A stretch of DNA of 64,000 bases from Massilia varians (lineage in GTDB: Bacteria > Pseudomonadota > Gammaproteobacteria > Burkholderiales > Burkholderiaceae_D), in NCBI RefSeq assembly GCF_027923905.1, contig NZ_AP026966.1, positions 2,915,001 through 2,979,000 of the forward strand. The letters are read 5' to 3'. Below, piece after piece: positions 28,687-37,158 of the stretch (its first letter is position 1; the number at the start of each line of letters is the position of its first letter). The notes under the pieces were generated by a model. That model saw only the letters and a program-made list of their open reading frames with translations. It searched no databases and was not told where the DNA came from. The position numbers and the translations under genes are program-made.

Positions 28687-29016
28687 ATGAACCAGCAACA
28701 CGAAACCTGTATCGAGGCCTGCAATGACTGTGCGGATGCATGTGACATGTGCGCCGCCGCCTGCCTGCAGGAGGACGACGTGAAAATGATGGCCCGCTGC
28801 ATCGCTCTCGATATCGATTGCGCGCAGCTTTGCCGGGTTGCCGCCGCCACGATGGCACGGGGTGGCGAAGGAGCCAAGATCGTCTGCGAGGCCTGCGCCG
28901 CACTGTGCGAGATGTGTGCGGAAGAGTGCAGCAAGCATCAGATGGAGCACTGCCAGGCGTGCGCCGCGGCCTGCCGCAGGTGCGCGGAAGAATGCCGCAG
29001 GATGCTTGCGGCATGA
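28687..29016 (+). CDS. csp: Csp3-like cytosolic copper-storage protein (copy 2)
   Basis: 109 residues, 19 cysteines in the four-helix-bundle arrangement (CIEACNDCADACDMC, CEACAALCEMCAEEC, CQACAAACRRC), no signal peptide. AAGGAGAACGCC precedes the ATG at 28687. It lies 85 bases after copB in the same direction, the third gene of the copA-copB-csp unit. It should store cytosolic Cu(I) while the first two gene products act in the envelope. Confidence 0.88.
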   Translation: MNQQHETCIEACNDCADACDMCAAACLQEDDVKMMARCIALDIDCAQLCRVAAATMARGGEGAKIVCEACAALCEMCAEECSKHQMEHCQACAAACRRCAEECRRMLAA

Positions 29017-29311
29017 TCGCGATTTGAGTAGGGAAGGGCGGTTAGGGAGCGGATTCCCCTAGCCGCAGCAAAGGAATTTTGTGGCGGCGCGAATTTGCGC
29101 CGGTGTATTCGCTCGTTCTTAAATTTTATACGGAGGATTGTTGTAAAAACGTATCTTTATTGCTTACTTGCAGAAACCGCGTTACATTAAAAGTGCGGCT
29201 TAATTGTATATACAAGCCGTGAGTGACTCGCTTCATCCCACCATGTGCCGCGACCTGAAGCCCTAAACGTTGCGGTTTCATAGCTCTTACAAAAATAACC
29301 CCGGAGGGTAA

Positions 29312-32020
29312 ATGGTTCACAAATACGTCCCAAGAACGACAGCCGCGCTCGCACTGCTGGTCCTGCAGCAGAGTGCCCAGGCGCAACAGCCCGCCACCAG
29401 CGACAACACCCAGGTAAGCGGGATGGAGCGGGTCCAGATCACCGGCAGCCGGATCAACCTGCGGCAGGAACAACTGACCGGCGTCGGTCCCGTGACCGTC
29501 ATCGACGCCGAAACCATCCAGCGTTCCGGCGCGATTTCGGTCGAGACGCTGCTCCAGCGGCTGCCGTCATCGGCGGGCACGGCCGGGAACCAGACCAGCG
29601 CATACTGGACCAGCAATGGCTACGGCACGACGCAGGTCAACCTGCGCGGCCTGGGCATCGACCGCACCCTGGTGCTCCTGAACGGACGCCGTGTCGTGTC
29701 CGGCGGTACGGGCGCCAATAGCTCCGTCGACCTGAACATGATTCCAGTGGCGATGATCGAACGGATCGAGGTGCTGAAGGACGGAGCATCGGCCATCTAC
29801 GGGGCCGATGCCGTCGCGGGTGTCGTCAACATCATCACCAAGAAGGCCTTCGATGGCGTCGAGGCATCGGTCCGGTTCGGCAGGACCGAGCGCGGCGACG
29901 GGGACGAGAAATCCGCCGATCTGGTCTGGGGTAGCCGTGGTGAGCGCGGTTCGCTCATGGCGTCGCTGAACTATTCGGAAAGCGGCGAGGTGAACCTCGC
30001 GTCGCGCGCGCCGTGCTCGCTGTTCGAGGATGAAGGCGAACTGGTCTGTTCCGGCAGCTCGTCCACCATCGGCGGCCGTGCCCGGCTGGCCGACGGCCGC
30101 CGGGTCAACTTCAACCAGGACCCGAACGGGAATCCGCGCGGCTTCGAAACCTACAGCGCAGCCAAGCACGCCTACAACAGCAACCCCTTCCTGAACGCGG
30201 TCAACCCGATCAAGCGGATCGGCGTCAGCGCCTTCGGTAACACACGCCTGACCGATAGCGTCGACATGTTCACCGAACTCATGTTCACGAACCGCAAGTC
30301 CAGGCAGCTGGCGACGCCAGGCGCGATCGGCGTCTACCGCCCGATCGAGATCGCGGCCAGCCACCCGACCAACCCGACCGGTCAGAACCTGACGCTGGAG
30401 CGCCGCCGGGTTGCCGAGGTGGGACCGCGCCACTTTTTCCAGGAGACGAATACCTTCCGCATCGTCGCCGGCCTGAAAGGCGCGCTGGGAGAGAAGTGGG
30501 ACTGGTCGGCATCCCTCAACTGGGGGCGTAACACGGGCGTGGACGGGATGACCAACATCATCAACCTCGACCGGGTGGATGCGACCCTGAACGCCGCGAC
30601 CTGCGGCAAGAGCCCGACCGCCGCCCCCTGCGGCAATTACCTCGGCTACGGCAACCTGAGCCCGGCGGTGCTGGAGTACATCCACTTCACGACCCGCGAC
30701 CACGGCGGCAACGACCAGAAGAGCTTCAACGCCAGCGTCAGCGGCGAGCTGTTCTCGCTGCCGGCGGGACCGGTAGGATTCGCCTCCGGTTTCGAATACC
30801 GCCGCGAGAAGGGGTGGCGCGACCCGGACAGCCTGATCGTGTCTGGCGCGGCAAATACTCCTGCCATGGACCCGATCGCCGGCGAGTACAGCGCGCGCGA
30901 AATATTCGCCGAGCTTTCCGTCCCCTTGCTGGCCAAGCTGCCGCTGGTGCAGTCCTTGACCATGAATGCCGCCGCCCGCTACTCCGACTACAGCTTGTTC
31001 GGCTCGCAGGGAACCTACAAGCTCGGCCTGGACTGGCAGGTGATCCCTTCGCTCAAGATGCGCGCAAACCGGTCGACGGCCTTCCGTGTCCCGAACGTTC
31101 CGGAGCTGTTCGGCGGGGTCTCCGAGGGCAACCTGACGACGACCGACCCGTGCAACAACTGGAATACCCTCGACCCGAACTCGGCGGTCTACAAGAACTG
31201 CCAGGCGTCCGGCGTCCCGGTCGGCTACAGGCAATTCGGTCCATCGATCCTGACGACCGGCGGCGGCAACCAGAAGCTCGAGCCGGAAGAGGCGGACACC
31301 TTCACGGTCGGATTAGTCTGGACCCCGTCCAGGGCGCTAACCCTGACCCTCGACTACTTCAACATCGAGATCGACAACGCCATCGAAACGGTACCGGGCT
31401 CGACCAAGCTGTCGGTCTGCTATAACTCGCCAGGGCTGTCGCACATCTTCTGCCGGCCGTCGAGCTTCACCCGCGATCCGCGCACCGGCGAAATCAACTT
31501 CCTGTCGTCGCAGCCGGAGAACGCCGCGCAGCAGAAGGTCGCCGGCCTGGATTTCGGCGCCATGTATGACTTCAGCCTGTTCGGATGGGCCTCGTCGCTC
31601 ACGGCCGACGTCTCCCGCCTCAACCGCTTCGACGTGACGCCATTCCCTGGCGGCGAGGTCATCGAGTACGCCGGCAAGATCACGGGCGGACGCGGAAGCT
31701 ATGCCAAGTGGCGGTCGACGGCGTCCCTGACCTCGTCCAGCGGACCGTGGTCGGGTTCCTATACGGTCCAGTACATCGGCAAGGCCGAGGACATCAATGC
31801 CGCACCGGAAGACATCGGTTCACGTGCACCGAGCATCGCCTACCACAACGCCAGCGTGAAGTATGCGTTCAACAAGGCGATGGCGGTCTCGTTTGGGGTC
31901 GACAACCTGTTCGACAAGCGTGCCCCGTATATCCAGAGCTGGACGGACGGGAACACCGATACGATGACCTACGACCTGCTGGGGCGTCGCTGGCACGTTC
32001 GCCTGGGCTACAAGTTCTAG
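29312..32020 (+). CDS. TonB-dependent outer-membrane receptor
   Basis: 902 residues. Short signal region ending AQAQQ, a TonB-box-like stretch before QITGSRINL, a plug domain (about 45-160: VNLRGLGIDRTLVLLNGRRV, IERIEVLKDGASAIYGADAV, GVVNIITKK), then a 22-strand-type barrel ending WHVRLGYKF with the terminal Phe. GGAGG precedes the ATG. Two PepSY membrane proteins follow in the same direction (91-base gap), the second fused to a reductase, which suggests uptake of a metal chelate that is reduced at the inner membrane. The substrate cannot be read from the sequence; copper is suggested only by location. Confidence 0.9.
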   Translation: MVHKYVPRTTAALALLVLQQSAQAQQPATSDNTQVSGMERVQITGSRINLRQEQLTGVGPVTVIDAETIQRSGAISVETLLQRLPSSAGTAGNQTSAYWTSNGYGTTQVNLRGLGIDRTLVLLNGRRVVSGGTGANSSVDLNMIPVAMIERIEVLKDGASAIYGADAVAGVVNIITKKAFDGVEASVRFGRTERGDGDEKSADLVWGSRGERGSLMASLNYSESGEVNLASRAPCSLFEDEGELVCSGSSSTIGGRARLADGRRVNFNQDPNGNPRGFETYSAAKHAYNSNPFLNAVNPIKRIGVSAFGNTRLTDSVDMFTELMFTNRKSRQLATPGAIGVYRPIEIAASHPTNPTGQNLTLERRRVAEVGPRHFFQETNTFRIVAGLKGALGEKWDWSASLNWGRNTGVDGMTNIINLDRVDATLNAATCGKSPTAAPCGNYLGYGNLSPAVLEYIHFTTRDHGGNDQKSFNASVSGELFSLPAGPVGFASGFEYRREKGWRDPDSLIVSGAANTPAMDPIAGEYSAREIFAELSVPLLAKLPLVQSLTMNAAARYSDYSLFGSQGTYKLGLDWQVIPSLKMRANRSTAFRVPNVPELFGGVSEGNLTTTDPCNNWNTLDPNSAVYKNCQASGVPVGYRQFGPSILTTGGGNQKLEPEEADTFTVGLVWTPSRALTLTLDYFNIEIDNAIETVPGSTKLSVCYNSPGLSHIFCRPSSFTRDPRTGEINFLSSQPENAAQQKVAGLDFGAMYDFSLFGWASSLTADVSRLNRFDVTPFPGGEVIEYAGKITGGRGSYAKWRSTASLTSSSGPWSGSYTVQYIGKAEDINAAPEDIGSRAPSIAYHNASVKYAFNKAMAVSFGVDNLFDKRAPYIQSWTDGNTDTMTYDLLGRRWHVRLGYKF

Positions 32021-32111
32021 CCATTCAATGATGCCGGGCGGCCCGCGAGCGTGTATGCTTCGCTCCGGCTCGCCCGGCTGACCGGGTAACCTATTCATTA
32101 CAACAATAACT

Positions 32112-32804
32112 ATGCAATTAGCTTTCTGGGTGCGACGCGCCCACAAATGGATCGGGCTCGTCATCGGGGTGCAGGCGCTGCTCTGGATGATCAGCGGTCT
32201 CTACATGGTCGTGGTCCCGCTCGAAGTCGTCCACGGCGACCACCTGGCCCACGTCCCGACCGAAAGGCTTAACCCGTCCGCCGCCCGTATCAGCCAGGCT
32301 AGCCTGCACGAAGCCTACCCGGGCATTACGGCCGTCCGCATGAAAAACCTGCTCGGCAAGGAAGTCTATGAAGTCAAGCAGGGCAAGCAAACGAGCCTGG
32401 TGGACGCCGTCAGCGGCGAGAAGATCAGCCCGCTCGATCGCGACCAGATCATCGCCCTGGCCGATGCGGCCTACGTGGGCGAGGGCAGTATCAAGGGCGT
32501 CGAATGGGTGACCAAGGCGCCCCAGGAGGTCGGAGCGCGCCCGGTGCCGCTGTGGGCCGTCCACTACGACGAGCCCGGACAGACGACGCTTTACTTTTCC
32601 CCGTATACCGGCGACCTGGTGGCCCGGCGTCATGAACTCTGGCGATGGTTCGATTTCCTTTGGATGTTCCACATCATGGACTACGAGGAACGCGAGAACG
32701 TGAACAACACGCTGCTGCGCACGGCGTCGATTACTGGCCTGCTGTTCGCCATCAGCGGCGCATGGCTGCTCTTCTACAGCTTCAACCGGAGGAAGCAGGC
32801 ATGA
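32112..32804 (+). CDS. PepSY-associated inner-membrane protein
   Basis: 230 residues: N-terminal helix (WIGLVIGVQALLWMISGLYM), a periplasmic PepSY-like region (about 35-180, with LLGKEVYEVKQG and TLYFSPYTGDLVARR) and a C-terminal helix (TGLLFAISGAWLLFYSF). Conserved His residues (RRAHKW near the start, WMFHIMDYEERENVNN before the last helix) resemble heme- or metal-coordinating positions of PepSY-TM reductases such as FoxB/PiuB. Related end to end to the first ~230 residues of the next gene, so a tandem duplication is likely. Stop and next start overlap (ATGA). Confidence 0.82.
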   Translation: MQLAFWVRRAHKWIGLVIGVQALLWMISGLYMVVVPLEVVHGDHLAHVPTERLNPSAARISQASLHEAYPGITAVRMKNLLGKEVYEVKQGKQTSLVDAVSGEKISPLDRDQIIALADAAYVGEGSIKGVEWVTKAPQEVGARPVPLWAVHYDEPGQTTLYFSPYTGDLVARRHELWRWFDFLWMFHIMDYEERENVNNTLLRTASITGLLFAISGAWLLFYSFNRRKQA

Positions 32805-34600
32805 GCCATTGGATGAGACGTTTGCACAAGTGGGTGGGGGTGATCCTGGCGATCCAGTTCCTGCTGTGGATGTCGAGCGGCGTCGTCATGAGCCTGCTCG
32901 ACGCGAACAAGGTGCAGGGACGTGAGTTCCGCACCAGGCCACCGGCGCCGCCCGCGTGGCCCAAGGATGTGCTCAGCACGGACGCGGTGCTTGCGGCCAG
33001 CCGGGAAAACGTCATGGCGATCACTTCCGGCTGGGTGCTCGACCGGCCCGTGTACCGGCTGCAGAACGACAAGCGCAGCTGGATGGTCAGCGCAGCGGAC
33101 GGCAATGCGGTGGCGGTGGACGCCAGCCTGGCAGGGGAGATCGCGCGTGCGTCCTATTCCGGAAGCGGGAAAGCCGGAGTGCCGCGCCTGCTGAACTTCA
33201 CACTCGAGGCCCGCAAACACAAGGAGCCCGTCTGGCGCGTCGACTTCGACGACGCCGACGAGACCTCGGTCTATGTCTCCAGCCTGTCGGGAACGGTGCT
33301 CGAACACAGGAACAGCACCTGGCGCCTGTTCGACCTGTTCTGGATGCTCCACATCATGGACTACAGCGAAAGGACCAATTTCAACAATCCCTTGCTTGTC
33401 TCCAGTGCGATCGGCGGACTGTGGATGGCCTTGAGCGGTGTCTGGCTGCTGTTCGCCAGCGTGCGGCTCGCGGAATTCGTTCCAAGCCGCTGGCGGCGGC
33501 GCCGTACCGTCAACCTGGTCGACGCTCATGGCACGATGCATCGCGCGGTCGAGGCGGTTCAGGGCGATACCGTGTTCCAGGCGCTCGCCCGCTCGGGCCT
33601 GCAGTTGCCGTCGAACTGCGGCGGCGGCCAAAGCTGCGGTTTGTGTGAAGTACGATGCGTTGGACAGGCGCCTGAACCTACGGGTGCGGATCGCGCACTG
33701 CTGTCGCCGCAGAAGCTCGCGGCCGGGTACAGGTTGGCCTGTAACCTTCCTGTAACGCGCAGTCTCGACGTCGACGTCGGGAACACCCTTGCGTCGTCTG
33801 CCGAACGCATAGGGGTGGTCACCAGCGTCAAGCCGGTGACGCCGTTCCTGCGGGAGATCACAGTGCGCCCGCAGGACCAAATGGAATGCCGGCCGGGCGC
33901 CTATGTCCAGATCCACGTGCCCGCGTACGCACGCGAGGCCAGCCAGCTGGATGTCCCCGAGGAGCACCAGGAGGACTGGCGTGCCGCAGTTGTGCTGTCG
34001 ACGCTTGCGAATGAGACGCCCGTTCGACGGTCGTATTCGATATCGGTACCGGTGGAATGTGCCGGCTCGCAGTTGACTTTCCTGGTCCGCTTCATGCCTG
34101 GGAAACAACCGGGCAGGGGATCAGGCTACATGTACACGCTCAAGGTCGGTGACGAAGTTCGCTTCAGCGGACCATTCGGCGATTTCGCACTGAAGCCCGG
34201 GGCGCGTGAGAAAGTGTTCATTGGCGGCGGCGCCGGGATGGCGCCATTGCGCGCCATGATCCATGAGCTCCTGACAAAGGGTGCCACCGAGCCGCTGCAC
34301 TTCTGGTACGGGGCGCGCAGCCGGCGCGATGCGCCGTATGTGGACGAGATGCAGGCATTCGCAGCGAAACACCCGAACTTCCGCTGGCACCTGGTGCTGT
34401 CGGAGGAGGCAGTAAACGGCGCGCCCGCAGGACTGGTACACGAAGCCGCGCTGGAGGGTCTGCTGCGTACGCACCCGAACATCGCCTCGCTCGAGTTCTA
34501 CGTTTGCGGCCCGCCGGCGATGCTGTCGAGTACCCTGGCAATGTTGCGCAGTCTTGGAGTCGGGGAGGCGAACATCGCCTACGACGATTTCAAGATCTGA
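32801..34600 (+). CDS. PepSY membrane domain fused to an NqrF-like 2Fe-2S/FAD/NAD(P)H reductase
   Basis: 599 residues. Residues 1-225 repeat the PepSY architecture of the preceding protein (WVGVILAIQFLLWMSSGVVM, WMLHIMDYSERTNFNN, final helix WMALSGVWLLFASV). Residues ~236-320 are a plant-type 2Fe-2S ferredoxin domain with Cys273, Cys279, Cys282 and Cys314. Residues ~328-599 are a ferredoxin-NADP reductase module: FAD motif RRSYSISVP, nucleotide motif GGGAGMAPLRAM, and YVCGPPAMLSST near the end, as in NqrF. Electrons from cytosolic NAD(P)H could cross the PepSY part to reduce a periplasmic metal. Start at 32801 overlaps the previous stop. Confidence 0.85.
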   Translation: MSHWMRRLHKWVGVILAIQFLLWMSSGVVMSLLDANKVQGREFRTRPPAPPAWPKDVLSTDAVLAASRENVMAITSGWVLDRPVYRLQNDKRSWMVSAADGNAVAVDASLAGEIARASYSGSGKAGVPRLLNFTLEARKHKEPVWRVDFDDADETSVYVSSLSGTVLEHRNSTWRLFDLFWMLHIMDYSERTNFNNPLLVSSAIGGLWMALSGVWLLFASVRLAEFVPSRWRRRRTVNLVDAHGTMHRAVEAVQGDTVFQALARSGLQLPSNCGGGQSCGLCEVRCVGQAPEPTGADRALLSPQKLAAGYRLACNLPVTRSLDVDVGNTLASSAERIGVVTSVKPVTPFLREITVRPQDQMECRPGAYVQIHVPAYAREASQLDVPEEHQEDWRAAVVLSTLANETPVRRSYSISVPVECAGSQLTFLVRFMPGKQPGRGSGYMYTLKVGDEVRFSGPFGDFALKPGAREKVFIGGGAGMAPLRAMIHELLTKGATEPLHFWYGARSRRDAPYVDEMQAFAAKHPNFRWHLVLSEEAVNGAPAGLVHEAALEGLLRTHPNIASLEFYVCGPPAMLSSTLAMLRSLGVGEANIAYDDFKI

Positions 34601-34724
34601 AGGACGAAGATCGCTAGGGCTATTCCTTGTGCTCCGTGTCGTCGACCGCCGGAACGCCTCATTTTGCCTTCCTCCACGACCCGCGCACGTGACCTCGGGG
34701 GGAATTACGGGATATGCCCCAGGA

Positions 34725-35900
34725 CTAGGCGAGCGGACACTGGACCAGGCCGGCGCCGACATCCTGCTCGTCCGTGTCGCTGGCGAACACGTCCGGTTTG
34801 GCTGTGCTCATCAGTTGCGACTGTACCAGGAGCGAAGTGGGCGTTTGCCCACGCGTCTGGATTGCTTCCCACCACAATGCGCATGCGCCCGCGACGTGCG
34901 GGCAGGCCATGCTGGTCCCGCTCAGCGCGGCCAATCCTCCGCCAAGTTGGGCTGAGCGAATGTCCACACCTGGCGCTGCAATCGTCGCCATCGAATTCGA
35001 GAACGGCGCCACGGAAAACCGGTCCAGTGCCTGGCCAACCGCGGCGACCGAGATCACGTGCGTGGCGGCAGACGGCAACGAAGCAGCTAGACGGTAGCTG
35101 GCGTCAAGGTCGCGGCGGCTTTCGTTGCCGGCAGCGGCGACGACGAGTGGGGACGAGCCAAATGCGGCTTGCGCGTTGTAGAGTTCCATAATAGCATCGA
35201 ACATGCGCAGGTTCGCCCGGTAAGCTTCAAGCGCACTCGAGGTGGCCAGATCGACTGGCCACCCCTCCTGATTCGCTAGACGCGCGACCATGCCGGGGAA
35301 ATCGAACCCCAGTGACATCGAGACGATATGCGCCTCATTTTGCATTGCCCACATCAGGGCTTGAAACAGCTGGGCGGAGTCCCCCTGACCGGCCGAATCC
35401 AGGACTTTTCCAATCAATGCCTTCTGCACACCGCGTGCAACGCCGACCCGCTTGCCGTCCACGTCGCGCCCGAGGATCGTGCCCGCACAATGCGTACCGT
35501 GCCCGTTGCCATCACCGTTTCCGTCGCCGGTGAAGTCCACCTGGGTCAGCTCGACGCCTGCGAACGCAGCATGGGTCGCATCGATGCCGGTATCGAGGAC
35601 TGCGATACGGGCGCCACGACCGGAGAAGGGACACGTATCTGCAGCGATGGCTTGCAAACCCCAATTCGCATCGGTTCCCGTGGCCGAGGGCGCCAGCGGT
35701 GCGATCAGTTTTACCGGCATCAATGGGGCAACGGCCGATACGCCAGGGTCGCGCAAGAAGCTGGCGTAGGCTGTCGACGCGATATCCTCGATGCCGAGCT
35801 TAACGCTACCAACGGCAAGCGCCTCAAGAGGTTCAATGCGGCCTTTGCCAGTTTTCAGAGGACCGCTGTCAACATTTATGCGTAGGACGATGTATTTCAT
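34725..35900 (-). CDS. S8-family subtilisin-like serine protease
   Basis: 391 residues from the ATG at 35900, preceded by GGGAGAAGGCAG; a longer in-frame start lacks a ribosome site. Catalytic triad: Asp103 (VLDTGID), His134 (NGHGTHCAG) and Ser330 (LSGTSMACPH), with oxyanion Asn259 (AAAGNES). The N-terminal ~75 residues look like an inhibitor-type prodomain but no signal peptide is evident, so the location is uncertain. It is convergent with the PepSY-reductase gene and not obviously part of a copper operon. Confidence 0.88.
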   Translation of the reverse strand: MKYIVLRINVDSGPLKTGKGRIEPLEALAVGSVKLGIEDIASTAYASFLRDPGVSAVAPLMPVKLIAPLAPSATGTDANWGLQAIAADTCPFSGRGARIAVLDTGIDATHAAFAGVELTQVDFTGDGNGDGNGHGTHCAGTILGRDVDGKRVGVARGVQKALIGKVLDSAGQGDSAQLFQALMWAMQNEAHIVSMSLGFDFPGMVARLANQEGWPVDLATSSALEAYRANLRMFDAIMELYNAQAAFGSSPLVVAAAGNESRRDLDASYRLAASLPSAATHVISVAAVGQALDRFSVAPFSNSMATIAAPGVDIRSAQLGGGLAALSGTSMACPHVAGACALWWEAIQTRGQTPTSLLVQSQLMSTAKPDVFASDTDEQDVGAGLVQCPLA

Positions 35901-36405
35901 CTGCCTTCTCCCTGACGCACCGCCCGCGCCTTCGTAGCGCGGCTGCGTGTACGTGGTGAATGCTATGGTGTACGCTCGTTCGGCGCATGCCAAAAACATT
36001 GACTGGCATCAAGCTTTTTAGCGATGAGTCAGCCAAGCACTTCCTGCGTTGCCCTGCATGAGACCTTAGGAGCTCCCATGCTCACAATTCGGACGTCGAC
36101 CGCCACGGAGCCGCGCACGAGTGCGTCAACGTACGGTCTTTACCGCGTCAAAGGCTTCTAATGCAGTATGGCTGCGGCAACACTTGGAGTCCTGACGTTG
36201 GCCATGCTCGAGACCACTATCGGGGCGTCCTCCTGTTGAGACGTGCAGCGAAACACCCAGCCCACAAGACATCCCTGGAATAGGCGCCTGGCCAGGTTCG
36301 AGAATCGGCCGCCAGGCGCGGCCAGAAGCCGGCGGATGTGCCGACGTCGCGGGCGTGGCTGATTCCCCGTGTGCTTAGTTGTCAAACAGTGAAAGGAGGC
36401 ACAAA
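35901..36405. other. Intergenic region, at most a very small gene
   Basis: 505 bases. One 27-codon frame (36078-36161) has TTAGGAG before its ATG but no family resemblance; a minus-strand frame at 36158-36385 is Arg-rich and unconvincing. An AAAGGAGG ribosome site ends the region before the cytochrome gene. Confidence 0.35.
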
Positions 36406-37065
36406 ATGAAACCAGTCGTTAAACAGACCGCTGCCATTACTGTCGCGATAGCAGCAATTCTTCTGTTGGCAGCCTTTGCAATCGCCTGGTCCGGCACCTT
36501 CAATGTTGCAGCTGATGCGCCTCACTCACGTCCAGTGTATGCGGCAATCAATTTTGTGCGTGAACAGTCCGTCCGTGCACGGGCAGCGAACGTCAAGGTG
36601 CCCGACCTTGCAAATCGTGCCTCCCTCGTTAAGGGGGCTGGCAACTACGACGCGATGTGCGTGCAGTGCCACCTGTCGCCTGGGATGGGAGAAACCGAAC
36701 TCAGTCGCGGTTTATATCCTGCACCGCCGAACCTGTCGAACACCCGGGTCGAGCCATCACGAGCGTTCTGGAGCATCAAGCACGGCATCAAGGCATCGGG
36801 GATGCCTGCGTGGGGAAAGAGCATGAACGATGCCGACATCTGGAACTTAGTCTCTTTGCTCCAGAAATTGCCGGACCTGAACAAAGAAAGCTACGAAGCG
36901 CTGGTCCAAAGCAGCAGTGGCCATTCTCATGCGGGAGCACCTTCTGGAGAGATGCATGATGCTGCTGAAGGTCCCATGAAAGGACACGCCAAAACAGACG
37001 ACGTGAAGCCTTCGCCTGAGGGCAAGCCCCGTGCGCATGAGCATCAAGCAGGCGAGGAGCATTGA
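36406..37065 (+). CDS. Membrane-anchored c-type cytochrome with His/Met-rich tail
   Basis: 219 residues. N-terminal helix (ITVAIAAILLLAAFAIAW), one heme c site CVQCH at 85-89 and the distal Met in SGMPAWG (Met133), defining a class I mono-heme domain. The last ~45 residues are hydrophilic and rich in His, Met and Glu (HSHAGAP, HEHQAGEEH), possibly metal-binding. AAAGGAGG precedes the ATG. Small cytochromes of this kind accompany CopA/CopB clusters and could pass electrons from Cu(I) oxidation; that role is inferred. Confidence 0.85.
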   Translation: MKPVVKQTAAITVAIAAILLLAAFAIAWSGTFNVAADAPHSRPVYAAINFVREQSVRARAANVKVPDLANRASLVKGAGNYDAMCVQCHLSPGMGETELSRGLYPAPPNLSNTRVEPSRAFWSIKHGIKASGMPAWGKSMNDADIWNLVSLLQKLPDLNKESYEALVQSSSGHSHAGAPSGEMHDAAEGPMKGHAKTDDVKPSPEGKPRAHEHQAGEEH

Positions 37066-37158
37066 ACTGGGACCTCAATGCACTGTTATTGGGTCAGCGG
37101 TTCAGATTCATCCCGAGAACGATCCCGTATACTCACCATGGACAGGTCCGCCTGGCGG

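Noticed and set aside
29567..31234. 555-codon open frame antisense to the TonB receptor
   Set aside because: The receptor on the plus strand has plug and barrel motifs. The antisense product is Arg/Val-rich low-information sequence typical of high-GC shadows.
36078..36161. 27-codon ORF with a Shine-Dalgarno-like TTAGGAG
   Set aside because: Too short, with no conservation evidence, signal peptide or motif.
36158..36385. 75-codon minus-strand frame between the subtilase and cytochrome genes
   Set aside because: Arg-rich, with no ribosome site and no family resemblance; it overlaps the leader of the cytochrome gene.
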